Source of the DNA: JBBDJB01 sp040880125
GTDB taxonomy: Bacteria > Planctomycetota > Planctomycetia > Pirellulales > JBBDJB01
Length of the DNA stretch: 54,642 nt
Reading direction: 5' to 3'
Assembly (NCBI GenBank): GCA_040880125.1
Contig: JBBDJB010000004.1
Coordinates: 1-54,642, forward strand
The number at the start of each line of letters is the position of its first letter. Within the stretch, counting starts at the first letter, position 1. Below, in pieces: positions 25,655 to 35,240 of the stretch. The notes under the pieces were generated by a model that saw nothing but the letters and a program-made list of their open reading frames with translations, was not told the origin of the DNA and did not search any database. Position numbers and translations under genes: made by a program.

Positions 25655-25789
25655 GCCCTCTCCCCGGCCCTCTCCCAGCGGGAGAGGGAGTAGAAGGAGG
25701 GGCCGCTCCCAGCGGGAGAGGGAGTAGAAGGAAGGCCTCTCCCAAAGAGGGCGTAGAAGGAGGGGCCTATCCCACTTGGAGAGGGATCT
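25655..25789. repeat. Tandem CCCTCTCCC/GGGAGAGGG palindromic array (family B)
   Basis: Four degenerate units of ~24-35 bp follow one another, each of the form CTCCC-x-GGGAGAGGGAGTAGAAGG with a spacer GGGGCC. The arms can pair within and between units. The array sits in the 320-bp gap (25508-25827) between the 101-aa gene and the end of lysC, so it is probably transcribed as the 3' region of lysC. A single related copy lies at 31836-31868. The rest of the gap holds no gene. Confidence 0.65.
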
Positions 25790-25827
25790 TAGCCCGCCGA
25801 CAGGAATCTCTGTGCTGCAGAAATTGA

Positions 25828-27606
25828 TCAGGCCCTCGCGTCGGCGAACGCTTCCTCCAGCACGGCCAAACCGCGCTTTCCGTGCTCGCCGTCGACCACG
25901 ACGTTCACCCGCACCTCGCTCGTGTTGATCATCACCACATTGATGCCGGCGCGGGTTAGCGAGTTGAACATCCCAATGGCGACACCGGTATGGCTGCGCA
26001 TGCCGATACCGGAGACCGAGAGCTTGGCCACCTGAGGGCTGCTGGTGACCGAGCCGCAGCCGAACTCCGATGAAAGCCGCCGGGCCACCACGACGCTTTG
26101 ATCCAGCATCGCCCGCGGCACCGTGAAGCTGATGCTGGCCAGGCCGCTGTGGCCGCTGCTCTGCACGATCATGTCGACGAAGATGCCCTCGGCCGCCACC
26201 TGTTCAAAAATGCCGGCCGCCACGCCGGGGCGATCGGGGACCAGCGTGATGGTTACGCGGGATTGCGTGTCGTCCAGCAGTACGTCGTCGACGGTCAAAT
26301 CCTCCATCCCCTGCAGCCGGGCCACGACGTCCACGGCGTTGGCGTCCGCTTCGAATTGCTTGACCGCGTCGGCGTCATCCTCCTCCGGCCCGGGCGGCTC
26401 GTGCAGTTGAAATACCCGATGCACGATCCGCAGCGCCTCGGAGGCTTGATCACGGGCGACCAGCACGGAAATCTTGATTTCGCTGGTCGTGATCATCAGC
26501 AGATTGATGCCGGCTTCGGCCAGCGCTCGAAACATCCGGTCGGCCACGCCGGTCTGCTTGGCCATGCCCAAACCGACCACCGATACCTTCGAAACACGAT
26601 CGTCGTGGGACACACCGGCGGCACCCAGTTCGGCCGCTGCCTCCTCGACGGCCGACAGCGCCGACGGAAGATCGTCCTCCAGTACGGTGAACGAGATGTC
26701 CGCCCGGCCCTCGGCGCCGATGTTCTGCACGATCATGTCGACCGAGATGTTCCGCTGGGCGATCTTTGAAAACAGCGTAAGGCTCGTGCCGGGGCGATCG
26801 GGAACGCCCTCGATCGTGACACGGGCTTCCGCCTTCGTCAGCGTGGCCCCCGTTACCGGGCGGTGGAGCGACTCCGGCAGCGCGGCGATCACCGTGCCGG
26901 GCACATCGCTAAAGCTGTTGCGGACGTGGATCGGCACGCAGAACTTCTTGGCGAATTCGATGGAGCGGCTGTGCATGACGCCCGCCCCCAGGCTCGCCAG
27001 CTCGAGCATCTCATCGTAACTAACGCGCCGCATCTGCCGCGCTTCGGGCAAAATGCGGGGGTCGGTTGTGTAGACGCCGTCGACGTCCGTGTAGATTTCG
27101 CAGGCGTCCGCATGCAGCACCGCGGCCAGTGCCACGGCCGTCGTATCGCTTCCGCCGCGCCCCAGCGTGGTGATGTTGTATCCCTCGTCGATACCTTGAA
27201 ATCCCGCGGCGATGACGATCTTGCCTTCGTCGAGCAGACGCTGCATGCGGTCCGACGAGATCGAGTGGATGCGGGCCTTGGTATGCGTGCTGTCCGTGCG
27301 AATGCCGATCTGTCCGCCGGTGAGGCTCACGGCCTCGTAACCCATCGCGTGCACGGCCATCGCCATCAGGGCGACGCTCACCTGCTCACCGGTCGAAAGC
27401 AGCATGTCCATCTCGCGCGCCGGGGGGCGATCGCAAATCTGCCTGGCCAGGTCGACCAGATCGTCCGTGTTTGTGCCCATCGCACTGACCACGACCACCA
27501 CCTGGTGGCCTTCCTGACGGGCGCGCACGGCCTTTCGCGCGGCGGCCATGATCTTCTGGCAGTCTGCGACGCTGGTCCCTCCAAATTTTTGAACAATCAG
27601 ACTCAT
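25828..27606 (-). CDS. lysC: Aspartate kinase with duplicated ACT region
   Basis: The protein has 592 residues, far longer than the ~400 of most bacterial forms. The N-terminal amino-acid kinase domain has KFGGTSVADC, TTLGRGGSDTTAVALA and EIYTDVDGVYTTDPRI. The C-terminal half contains four ACT-type units in two similar pairs: RVTIEGVPDRPGT and RVTITLVPDRPGV mark each repeat, and KVSVVGLGMAKQTGVADRMF and KLSVSGIGMRSHTGVAIGMF mark the second ACT of each pair. Aspartate kinases with this four-ACT layout occur in some cyanobacteria and other phyla. It makes aspartyl phosphate for Lys, Thr and Met. It is third in the operon hom-apgM-lysC. No Shine-Dalgarno is obvious. Confidence 0.93.
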   Translation of the reverse strand: MSLIVQKFGGTSVADCQKIMAAARKAVRARQEGHQVVVVVSAMGTNTDDLVDLARQICDRPPAREMDMLLSTGEQVSVALMAMAVHAMGYEAVSLTGGQIGIRTDSTHTKARIHSISSDRMQRLLDEGKIVIAAGFQGIDEGYNITTLGRGGSDTTAVALAAVLHADACEIYTDVDGVYTTDPRILPEARQMRRVSYDEMLELASLGAGVMHSRSIEFAKKFCVPIHVRNSFSDVPGTVIAALPESLHRPVTGATLTKAEARVTIEGVPDRPGTSLTLFSKIAQRNISVDMIVQNIGAEGRADISFTVLEDDLPSALSAVEEAAAELGAAGVSHDDRVSKVSVVGLGMAKQTGVADRMFRALAEAGINLLMITTSEIKISVLVARDQASEALRIVHRVFQLHEPPGPEEDDADAVKQFEADANAVDVVARLQGMEDLTVDDVLLDDTQSRVTITLVPDRPGVAAGIFEQVAAEGIFVDMIVQSSGHSGLASISFTVPRAMLDQSVVVARRLSSEFGCGSVTSSPQVAKLSVSGIGMRSHTGVAIGMFNSLTRAGINVVMINTSEVRVNVVVDGEHGKRGLAVLEEAFADARA

Positions 27607-27687
27607 GAGTTTAAGAGTTGGCTCAATCCAATCGGGTAAAGGAATTCCGGGTAGCCGGCGTGGTCACGACTCGGGTCACGACTCGGG

Positions 27688-28890
27688 TCACTGGCCGAGA
27701 AAGTGCCGCATCAGCTTCCAGCCCTCCGGAAAGGTTAGTTTGCTGCCGGCTGCGGTTTGGTCGTCGTATGTGCGATGCTCGTCGGCGTTCACGTTGCTGC
27801 CGGCCATGACAAAGGGTACAACGCCGTGGCTGTGGGTTTTCGTCCGCAGCAGCGTGGGATGGTCCGGCGTGACGAGTATCCGCCAGTCGCCCAGCGCGGC
27901 CAGGCGATCCACCAGCGGCGCGACAATGTGCCGATCGATCTCCTCCAGCGCCTTGACCTTACCGTCCGCGTCGCCTTCGTGCGAGGCCTCGTCCGTCGCT
28001 TCCACGTGAACGCATACCAGGTCTGATTCGTCTAGCGCCTCGGCGGCGTAGCGGCCCTTGGCGGCGTAGTCGGTATCGGTGTAGCCGGTAGCCCCGGGGA
28101 CGGCGATGTTTCGCCACTCGACGAGGCTGGCCAGGCCGCGCAAGAGATCGACGGCGGTGATCATCGCGCCGGTGACTCCGTACACCTCCGCAAAGGGCTC
28201 CAGCGAAGGCCTCCGCCCCAGCCCCCACAGCCAGACGTTGGTCGCCGGTGGCTTGCCCGCGGCTCGCCGGGCCTGGTTGACCGGATGCTCGGCGAACCAG
28301 CCGACGCTGTCGCTCATCCACTGGTTGAGCAGGTCGCTGCCCGGCCCGCGGGGGTAATTTTCCAGCACGCTCTTGTCCGACAAGTCGTGCGGCGGCGTGG
28401 TTCGGGTATCGATGCTAAAGGGCGGCGGCTGGCGGCCCCCGCGTACCAGCAGCAGATTGCGATAACTCACGCCCGGCACAAACGCCAGGCGGTCGTCGGC
28501 CAACTGCCGCTCCGCGGCGGCCAGCAGTTCGGCCGCTTCCTGCGTCGAGATATGCCCGGCGGTGAAATCGCGCATCACCTGGTCTTCGATCGTGACCAAA
28601 TTGCAGCGAACGGCCCAATCGTTCGGGCCCAGTTCGATACCTTGCGCGGCCGCTTCGAGCGGTGCACGGCCGGTGAAGTTGGCCACCGGGTCGTATCCTA
28701 ACAGGCTCATGTTGGCCACGTCCGAGCCGGGCTGCAGATGCGAGGGCACATGGCAGGCGCTTCCCACCACGCCGGCCGCGGCAAGCGCGTCCATGGCCGG
28801 CGTGTGCGCGGCAGCCAGCGGAGTCTTGCCCCCCAGGGCCTCCTGTGGCTCGTCGGCACACCCGTCGGGAATGACGATGGCGTATTTCAT
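27688..28890 (-). CDS. ApgM-type phosphoglycerate mutase-like protein, proposed homoserine kinase
   Basis: The 400-residue protein belongs to the alkaline-phosphatase-like superfamily of cofactor-independent phosphoglycerate mutases, archaeal type. It opens MKYAIVIPDGCADEP, has the nucleophile region QPGSDVANMSLLGYDP, and carries metal-binding motifs VHVEATDEASHEGD and VTPDHPTLLRTKTHSHG. A subgroup of this family is described as a proposed homoserine kinase in genomes lacking ThrB, because it clusters with threonine genes. Here it sits exactly between hom and lysC, 16 bp after hom and 81 bp before lysC, so that role is favoured over glycolysis. ATG 28890 gives the conserved start; the frame extends to 28932. 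Confidence 0.8.
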   Translation of the reverse strand: MKYAIVIPDGCADEPQEALGGKTPLAAAHTPAMDALAAAGVVGSACHVPSHLQPGSDVANMSLLGYDPVANFTGRAPLEAAAQGIELGPNDWAVRCNLVTIEDQVMRDFTAGHISTQEAAELLAAAERQLADDRLAFVPGVSYRNLLLVRGGRQPPPFSIDTRTTPPHDLSDKSVLENYPRGPGSDLLNQWMSDSVGWFAEHPVNQARRAAGKPPATNVWLWGLGRRPSLEPFAEVYGVTGAMITAVDLLRGLASLVEWRNIAVPGATGYTDTDYAAKGRYAAEALDESDLVCVHVEATDEASHEGDADGKVKALEEIDRHIVAPLVDRLAALGDWRILVTPDHPTLLRTKTHSHGVVPFVMAGSNVNADEHRTYDDQTAAGSKLTFPEGWKLMRHFLGQ

Positions 28891-28906
28891 CGTGTTTGTC
28901 TCCCGA

Positions 28907-30205
<1,299 letters not shown>

Positions 30206-30253
30206 GGCACGACAGGGGAGACAGGGGAGAAGGAGCAGAAAATTGAATTCCTT

Positions 30254-30283
30254 ATCGTAGGTTCGGCTCTCGCGGTTCGTCAA
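30254..30283 (-). promoter_or_regulatory. Candidate promoter of the hom-apgM-lysC operon
   Basis: On the minus strand TTGACG (30283-30278) and TACGAT (30259-30254) are separated by 18 bp. Transcription would start near 30247, leaving a ~42-nt CT-rich leader before hom. The -10 match is partial. Confidence 0.45.
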
Positions 30284-30464
30284 GCGAGCCGCATTACAGG
30301 TGTTTCCTAGCGGGTCCCATTCGGACACCACCATCATATTACAACTCCGCGGCGGCGTGAAACGCACGGACAAAGGCTTTTGTGGTAGGATCGAAGTGTT
30401 CGGCGAAGTCGGCTTGCTTCACGGCCAGAAGAGCCGGCTGCCCTTTTCGCAATCCGCTATCGGC

Positions 30465-31703
30465 ATGCGTCATACTCATCTCCACCAGTGCGAGCGGCGG
30501 TTCACAAGCCACGCCTTGTGCGTGCTGCTCTTGTTGGCGATTGCGAAATCTGCACACGCGGAGATCGACGTCGGGCAGTACGCGCGGCCGAATATTCCGA
30601 ACGATCAGACCGCGGCCTTTCAACGGGCGGTCGACACGGCCTGGGGGCGGGGCGACCCGGTGGTCACGATTCCGCCCGGGCGATACTGCGTGAGTTCGAT
30701 TCGACTGTTCTACGGCATTCAGCTTCGCGGCGAGGGCGCAGTGCTATATGTGCCGCAGAACAAAAGCGTACCGAAGTTCAACGTCATCCTGACGTTTCAC
30801 GCCCATCGCGACCGCGACGCCGATCGGCGACGTTATCAGTGGTCGCAGCCGAAAGGCCGCGATTCGCCGATGACGCTCATCGAAGGCGTCACGCTCATCG
30901 GCGATCGTCTCCAGTGGATCGGCGAGCACGAGAACCACCAGCGCGAGCACTCCCACGGCATCGCCGCTATCGCCGCTGGCGGCGGCCGGCTGCGGATCAC
31001 GATTCGCGAGGTCGTCTGCCACCAGTTCACCGGCAACGGGCTGTACGGCCAGTCGGCCGAGATGACGATCGAAAACGTAAAAGCCCATCACTGCTTCCGC
31101 GGTGCGCTATCCGTGACACACAACACAGTGACGCGCGTGACAGACCTGGTGAGCTACGGACCGAATGGAGGCATTGACCTGGAAAGCGAAAGCGGACCGA
31201 TCGTGTTTCGAGCCGAACGCTTGCGGCTGGAGAACGACTTCGACGCCGCTTTCCAGCCGGGAAGCCAGGCCACGTTTTTCGACGTCATCTGCAAAGGGCC
31301 GCCGTTCAACCTGGTGAACCGCGCCAGCCGGGTGCGGATTTCGGACGGCGAGTTTGTGGTGGCAGGAGGGCTGGCCGAGCCGGATATCCGGCTGCGAAAC
31401 CGCGATGGCACCACGCTGATCACCTCATGCAAGTTCACCGGGCCGCGCCTGGTGATCGACGAGCGGGGCGCCACCGGCCACAAGGTGCACTTCATCGGGT
31501 GCACGCTCAACGGCGAGCAACTCGCCAAGGAACACATCGCGCGGATCAACTACAAGCAGCCGGACGACAACCTGATCGTGTTGCAAGCAGTCGTGCCCGA
31601 GGGCGCCGGGGAAGAGGAAAACGAAGCCGGTGGGGCAGGGGATGTTGCAGAGCCGCCCGATACGGAGCCTGACGCCGAGGGCGAGGACGGCCCGCAGGGT
31701 TAG
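30465..31703 (+). CDS. Secreted right-handed beta-helix (pectate-lyase-like) protein
   Basis: The 412-residue protein has a signal peptide (ALCVLLLLAIAKSAHAEIDV). It then follows the pectate-lyase-type pattern: NIPNDQTAAFQRAVDTAW at the N-cap, VVTIPPGRYCVSSIRL, and repeating short strands (MTLIEGVTLIG, LRITIREVVCHQF, MTIENVKAHHC, VTRVTDLVSYG, IVFRAERLRLE). Such folds hold polysaccharide lyases, hydrolases and epimerases, but no catalytic residues can be assigned. The last ~45 residues are acidic and Gly-rich, likely disordered. ATG 30465 is chosen as start because the signal peptide begins there. It is divergent from hom. Confidence 0.7.
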   Translation: MRHTHLHQCERRFTSHALCVLLLLAIAKSAHAEIDVGQYARPNIPNDQTAAFQRAVDTAWGRGDPVVTIPPGRYCVSSIRLFYGIQLRGEGAVLYVPQNKSVPKFNVILTFHAHRDRDADRRRYQWSQPKGRDSPMTLIEGVTLIGDRLQWIGEHENHQREHSHGIAAIAAGGGRLRITIREVVCHQFTGNGLYGQSAEMTIENVKAHHCFRGALSVTHNTVTRVTDLVSYGPNGGIDLESESGPIVFRAERLRLENDFDAAFQPGSQATFFDVICKGPPFNLVNRASRVRISDGEFVVAGGLAEPDIRLRNRDGTTLITSCKFTGPRLVIDERGATGHKVHFIGCTLNGEQLAKEHIARINYKQPDDNLIVLQAVVPEGAGEEENEAGGAGDVAEPPDTEPDAEGEDGPQG

Positions 31704-31835
31704 CTGCTGTGCGCCGGATTGCCCTGCCGCCGCCTCCAGCAGCACCTTGCCCGCACGACTTAGAACGAGTGAAGCCACTCAAGTTGGTTGACGGAATCGC
31801 CTTGCGGTTGAGGTAATCTCGGGCCGAAAAAATCC

Positions 31836-31894
31836 TCTCCCCGGCCCTCTCCCTGAGGGAGAGGGAGTAAAGCACGGACAGGACTGTCTGTGCC
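31836..31894. repeat. Family B and family A repeats side by side
   Basis: CCCTCTCCCTGAGGGAGAGGG (about 31845-31865) is a family B palindrome. It is followed at once by a family A hairpin, GCACGGACA (31872-31880) / TGTCTGTGC (31885-31893) over a four-base loop. The pair lies in the 210-bp gap between the convergent beta-helix and hisG genes and may serve as terminator in both directions. On the minus strand family A reads GGTGGCACAGACAG, like the other copies. Confidence 0.6.
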
Positions 31895-31913
31895 ACCATT
31901 GATTGCCTCAGCA

Positions 31914-32768
31914 TCAAAGCCGGCAATTGCGTATTTGCGTCTCGAGGATGGCAGAGGCGCCCAGCGATTCCAACTCTTCCATGATGCGGATGACGTCCTT
32001 GCGGGCGACCATCACACGAACCGCACACCACGCGCTGTCCTCCAATGCACTGACGGTCGGCGAGTTGAAGCCGGGCGTGATTTTCTCAGCGTCTGGCAGC
32101 TTCGTCCGCGGCACGTTGTACTCCAGCAGCGAATAGCTGCGGGCGATGACCACGCCCTCCAGTCGCCGCACCACCCGGTCGGCCAACTCCGGCTGATAGC
32201 CGCGCTGGTTCTGGATCAGCACCGTTTCGTAGCGCCCGATCTCGTCGAGCACTCGCAGGCGATTGGCGGCCAGCGTGCTGCCAGTCTCCACCAGGTCGAC
32301 GATGGCGTCGGCCACGTCCAGCGAGATCATGACCTCGACTGAGCCGGACAGCTCGACCAGGTGCACGGTCGCATCGTGCTGCTTCAAATACGAAGCAGTC
32401 ACATGCGGAAAGCTGGTGGCGACCCGGCATCCGTCCAGATCGGCCGGCGATCGAACGTCGCTGTCCTCCGGCACACAGATGGCCAAACGGCAGGCCCCGA
32501 TGCCCAGTTCCAACCGCGTAGCCACTTCCACCTGGGCTTCGGCCACCAGATCACTGCCGGTAATGCCCATGTCGATGGCACCTTCGGCACAAAGCACGGG
32601 AATGTCGTCGGTGCGCAGGAAGGCAACTTCGACCGGAATCTCGCGAACTCGGGCAAACAGGCTCCGCGCCTGTTGACGAAAGCTCATCCCGGCTTCGTTC
32701 AACAGTTCGGCGGCTACGTCGGCCAGGCGGCCCTTGCTGGGGATCCCGATACGAAAGTTGCGGCTCAT
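31914..32768 (-). CDS. hisG: ATP phosphoribosyltransferase, long form
   Basis: The 284-residue protein catalyses the first step of histidine biosynthesis, joining PRPP and ATP. The catalytic part has RIGIPSKGRLADVAAELL, FLRTDDIPVLCAEGAIDMGITGSDLV and the PRPP loop region DAIVDLVETGSTLAANRL. The C-terminal ~75 residues (WCAVRVMVARKDVIRIMEELESLGASAILETQI) form the PII-like regulatory domain of the long form, so no HisZ is needed and feedback by histidine is expected. ATG 32768 gives the conserved start; the frame upstream to 32831 is intergenic. It follows hisE by 63 bp on the minus strand. Confidence 0.94.
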   Translation of the reverse strand: MSRNFRIGIPSKGRLADVAAELLNEAGMSFRQQARSLFARVREIPVEVAFLRTDDIPVLCAEGAIDMGITGSDLVAEAQVEVATRLELGIGACRLAICVPEDSDVRSPADLDGCRVATSFPHVTASYLKQHDATVHLVELSGSVEVMISLDVADAIVDLVETGSTLAANRLRVLDEIGRYETVLIQNQRGYQPELADRVVRRLEGVVIARSYSLLEYNVPRTKLPDAEKITPGFNSPTVSALEDSAWCAVRVMVARKDVIRIMEELESLGASAILETQIRNCRL

Positions 32769-32831
32769 GACGGTCGTAAAGCTCACTCGGAAAAACAGTT
32801 CGATGCGGTCTTGCGCGGCGTGCGATTGCAA

Positions 32832-33185
32832 TTAGGACGCGTTTTTGCCTCGCGAAGCGCGGCTGGCCTTCTCCTCCAGCCCGGACTGGCCGAAGCGCCG
32901 GGCCAGTTCGTCCTCCACGGCAGCGATGGGGACATCGCAATGCCCCAGCATCACGCAGAGATGGAACAACAGGTCGGCCGCCTCGTGTACGAGGTGCCTG
33001 TGCTGCGGATCGTCGGGCTCTCCGGCGGCTTCGACGACCTCCCGCGCTTCTTCCAGGATCTTCTCGCCAATGCGGTCGACGCCCCCGGACAGGAGCTGCG
33101 CTGTGTAGGAGTTCTCGACCGGCGCGCTCTTGCGCTGCCGGATCACCTCCTCAAGCTGCTGCCAGATTGGATTGGACCCGCTCAC
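32832..33185 (-). CDS. hisE: Phosphoribosyl-ATP pyrophosphatase
   Basis: The protein has 117 residues from GTG 33185 (TTG 33191 is also open). It is an all-helical MazG-like enzyme hydrolysing PR-ATP to PR-AMP, the second histidine step. It shows SYTAQLLSGGVDRIGEKILEEAREVVEAA and VHEAADLLFHLCVMLGHCDV, holding the acidic EExxE and ExxD metal ligands. HisE is separate here rather than fused to HisI. AAGG lies 10 bp before the GTG. It is upstream of hisG, a logical pairing of the first two pathway steps. Confidence 0.92.
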   Translation of the reverse strand: MSGSNPIWQQLEEVIRQRKSAPVENSYTAQLLSGGVDRIGEKILEEAREVVEAAGEPDDPQHRHLVHEAADLLFHLCVMLGHCDVPIAAVEDELARRFGQSGLEEKASRASRGKNAS

Positions 33186-33455
33186 GTGCAAACCGCCTTT
33201 TCAAATGCCGTCGGCATCCTCAAAATAGTCGCTAAACCGATTGCTCGAGTTGGAGGCAATCAGCGGCAGGCTATCCTAAAAGCGAGACTGACCTTCGAGC
33301 AATCGCGAGGGAAATCGCCGGAAAATGTCAAACCCGAAGCGTCTTTCCCGCTATTCTGGCAGGCTTGCTAGTGTAAGTCGACCGCCGCCGGGTGGCAATC
33401 GCCGCCATCCACCGCTGAACCACTTTCGTCTCTCTCTAGGATCTTGCGACGCGAC

Positions 33456-34394
33456 GTGAACGTACCCCTACCTGCCCTGGATTGCTGGTTTATCAGCGGC
33501 CCCACGGCTAGCGGCAAGACCGACGTGGGCCTCGAGTTGGCGCGGCTGGTCGACGGCGAGATCATCTCGCTCGACTCGATGGCCGTCTACCGTAGGCTGG
33601 ACATCGGCACGGCCAAGCCGATCCCCGAGCAGCGGCGCCAGGTGCCGCATCATCTGCTGGATGTGGTCGATCCCGGCGAGGAGTTCACGTTGGCCCGCTA
33701 CGTTGACTTGGCCCGCCAGGCGATCGCCCGGATCCGTGGACGGAGCCGCGAACCGATCTTCGTCGGCGGGACTCCCCTCTATTTGAAGACGTTGTTGCGC
33801 GGAATGTTCGAAGGCCCGGAGGCCGACTGGGAATTTCGCCGCCAGATTGCCGGCGAAGTGGAAACCGCCGGCCACCAGGCGCTGCACGAGCGGCTCGTCC
33901 AGGTGGATCCGGTCACCGCGGCGAAGCTGCATCCCCACGACACGCGGCGGCTCATTCGGGCGTTGGAAGTATACAAGTTGACAGGACAGCCGATCAGCCA
34001 TCTGCAGATGCAGTTCGACCAACGGATCGCTCCGCACGAGGGGAAGGTGTTCGTGTTATCGCATCCTCGGCCGCGGTTGCACGAACGGATCGATCAGCGG
34101 GTGGAGTGGATGTTCCAGAGCGGCTTCGTGGAGGAGGTTCGCGGGCTGCTCGACGAGGGTAGAGAATTGGGCCGTACCGCCGGACAGGCCGTGGGCTATC
34201 GCGAGGTGCTTGACCACCTGGACGGGCGATTCTCTCTGGAGGAGACGATCGAGCGGGTGAAGGCGCGGACGCGGCGGTTTGCCCGCCGGCAGGAGACGTG
34301 GTTCCGCAGCCTGGGCGAATGTCGGATTATTTCGGTGGATGAGGATTCCCCCGAGTCGGTCGCCCGGCGAATCGAACAGGCTGGTTCGGCTTGA
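33456..34394 (+). CDS. miaA: tRNA dimethylallyltransferase
   Basis: The 312-residue protein transfers a dimethylallyl group to A37 of tRNAs that read codons starting with U. Visible motifs: P-loop GPTASGKTDV, IISLDSMAVYRRLDIGTAKP, PHHLLDVVDPGEEFTLARY, FVGGTPLYLKTLLRG, and near the end GQAVGYREVLDHL with RTRRFARRQETWFR. These cover the full family length (~300). The start is uncertain: AGGA is 14 bp from GTG 33456 and only 2 bp from TTG 33444. It is monocistronic, with a divergent gap to hisE and a long non-coding region after it. Several short hairpins (34464-34510) follow the stop and may terminate it. Confidence 0.93.
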   Translation: MNVPLPALDCWFISGPTASGKTDVGLELARLVDGEIISLDSMAVYRRLDIGTAKPIPEQRRQVPHHLLDVVDPGEEFTLARYVDLARQAIARIRGRSREPIFVGGTPLYLKTLLRGMFEGPEADWEFRRQIAGEVETAGHQALHERLVQVDPVTAAKLHPHDTRRLIRALEVYKLTGQPISHLQMQFDQRIAPHEGKVFVLSHPRPRLHERIDQRVEWMFQSGFVEEVRGLLDEGRELGRTAGQAVGYREVLDHLDGRFSLEETIERVKARTRRFARRQETWFRSLGECRIISVDEDSPESVARRIEQAGSA

Positions 34395-35240
34395 GGGACC
34401 GTGCCGCCGATGTACGAGGGCAATGAAAAAGCGCGGAATCGTCCGCCGGCGACCTCACCTACATTCGCCGATGAGGCGAAATCCTCCATGACGAGGAGGC
34501 CAAATTTTGGGGTAAAGCAACCAAAATAGATACATAAAAACACTTGCATTATCCGCGTTGTTCCTCTAGAATTCCCGTGGACAATCGATTCTGACCCAAT
34601 CTTTACCAAGCCCGCTTCCGCGGACCGTTTAGGACGGGTAAGCACGTTTTCGGTAATTTCGAGCGGCACGCACGCATGTGAGGGAGAGGGGGAATCGGAG
34701 CGGTTTTTACTAAGACGAGATGACTTTTTAAACACACGACAAAACAGGGGCGTTCGAAAAAGGTGCCAGTTCAACCGGCTGGCGCAGTGTGGGAGGGAGT
34801 CTTTTTTCAACGATTCATGGGGCCCCCCTAAGGAGCGCGTTGAAAAAACATTGGTGGCAAAGCCAAATGCAAAGGAGCGGCCTGCCGCGATTGGGCACCT
34901 TTTCGGGACGTGAAAGCTCCCGCGTCCGGGAAGGTCGCTCACGGTGCGCGCAACTTCCCCGGTGGCTGGATCGATGGTATGTCGTCCGGCAGCCTCGGCG
35001 GCGTGCTACGCCGCCGCCGAGCGGCTAGGCACCCGAAACCTATACTACTAAGATGACGAATTCGTCCGTGCGTCGCGTGCGGGTGCCGCGGCTGGCGGAC
35101 CCTGCCAGGCAAAGGGTTAGCAAGCAGACTGTTTTCGCTTCAAGCATGGTAACAACGAGCCTTTCAACCTAAATACCGCCACAGTCCACTCCACCGAGTG
35201 ATTTCGTGGCGACCTTTTACCTCGACTGGGATAAGCTGCC
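34395..35240. other. 846-bp non-coding region, candidate RNA transcription unit
   Basis: The region is more A/T-rich than the flanking genes and has no convincing gene. After the miaA stop come small hairpins: TTCGCC/GGCGAA (34464-34480) and CCTCC/GGAGG (34483-34499). A promoter follows at 34544-34572. Downstream are GTGCCAG/CTGGCGC (34763-34785), a perfect 11-bp inverted repeat TTTTTTCAACG/CGTTGAAAAAA (34802-34812, 34838-34848), and a 10-bp GC stem CTCGGCGGCG/CGCCGCCGAG (34994-35003, 35012-35021). It may encode one or more small RNAs or a long aspS leader. I cannot match it to 6S, RNase P, SRP or tmRNA. Confidence 0.5.
34544..34572 (+). promoter_or_regulatory. Sigma70-type promoter inside the 34.4-35.2 kb gap
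   Basis: TTGCAT (34544-34549) and TAGAAT (34567-34572) have a 17-bp spacer. Transcription would start near 34579 with GGACAATCG. No open frame begins soon after, so the product is either a small RNA or a ~660-nt leader of aspS. Confidence 0.5.

Noticed and set aside
25655..25789. Possible CRISPR array
   Set aside because: Units are palindromic, degenerate and directly adjacent with no unique spacers, and there are no cas genes.
34196..34942. 248-codon minus-strand frame across the miaA end and the following gap
   Set aside because: No recognisable domain, overlaps miaA antisense and crosses hairpins and a promoter; composition does not look coding.
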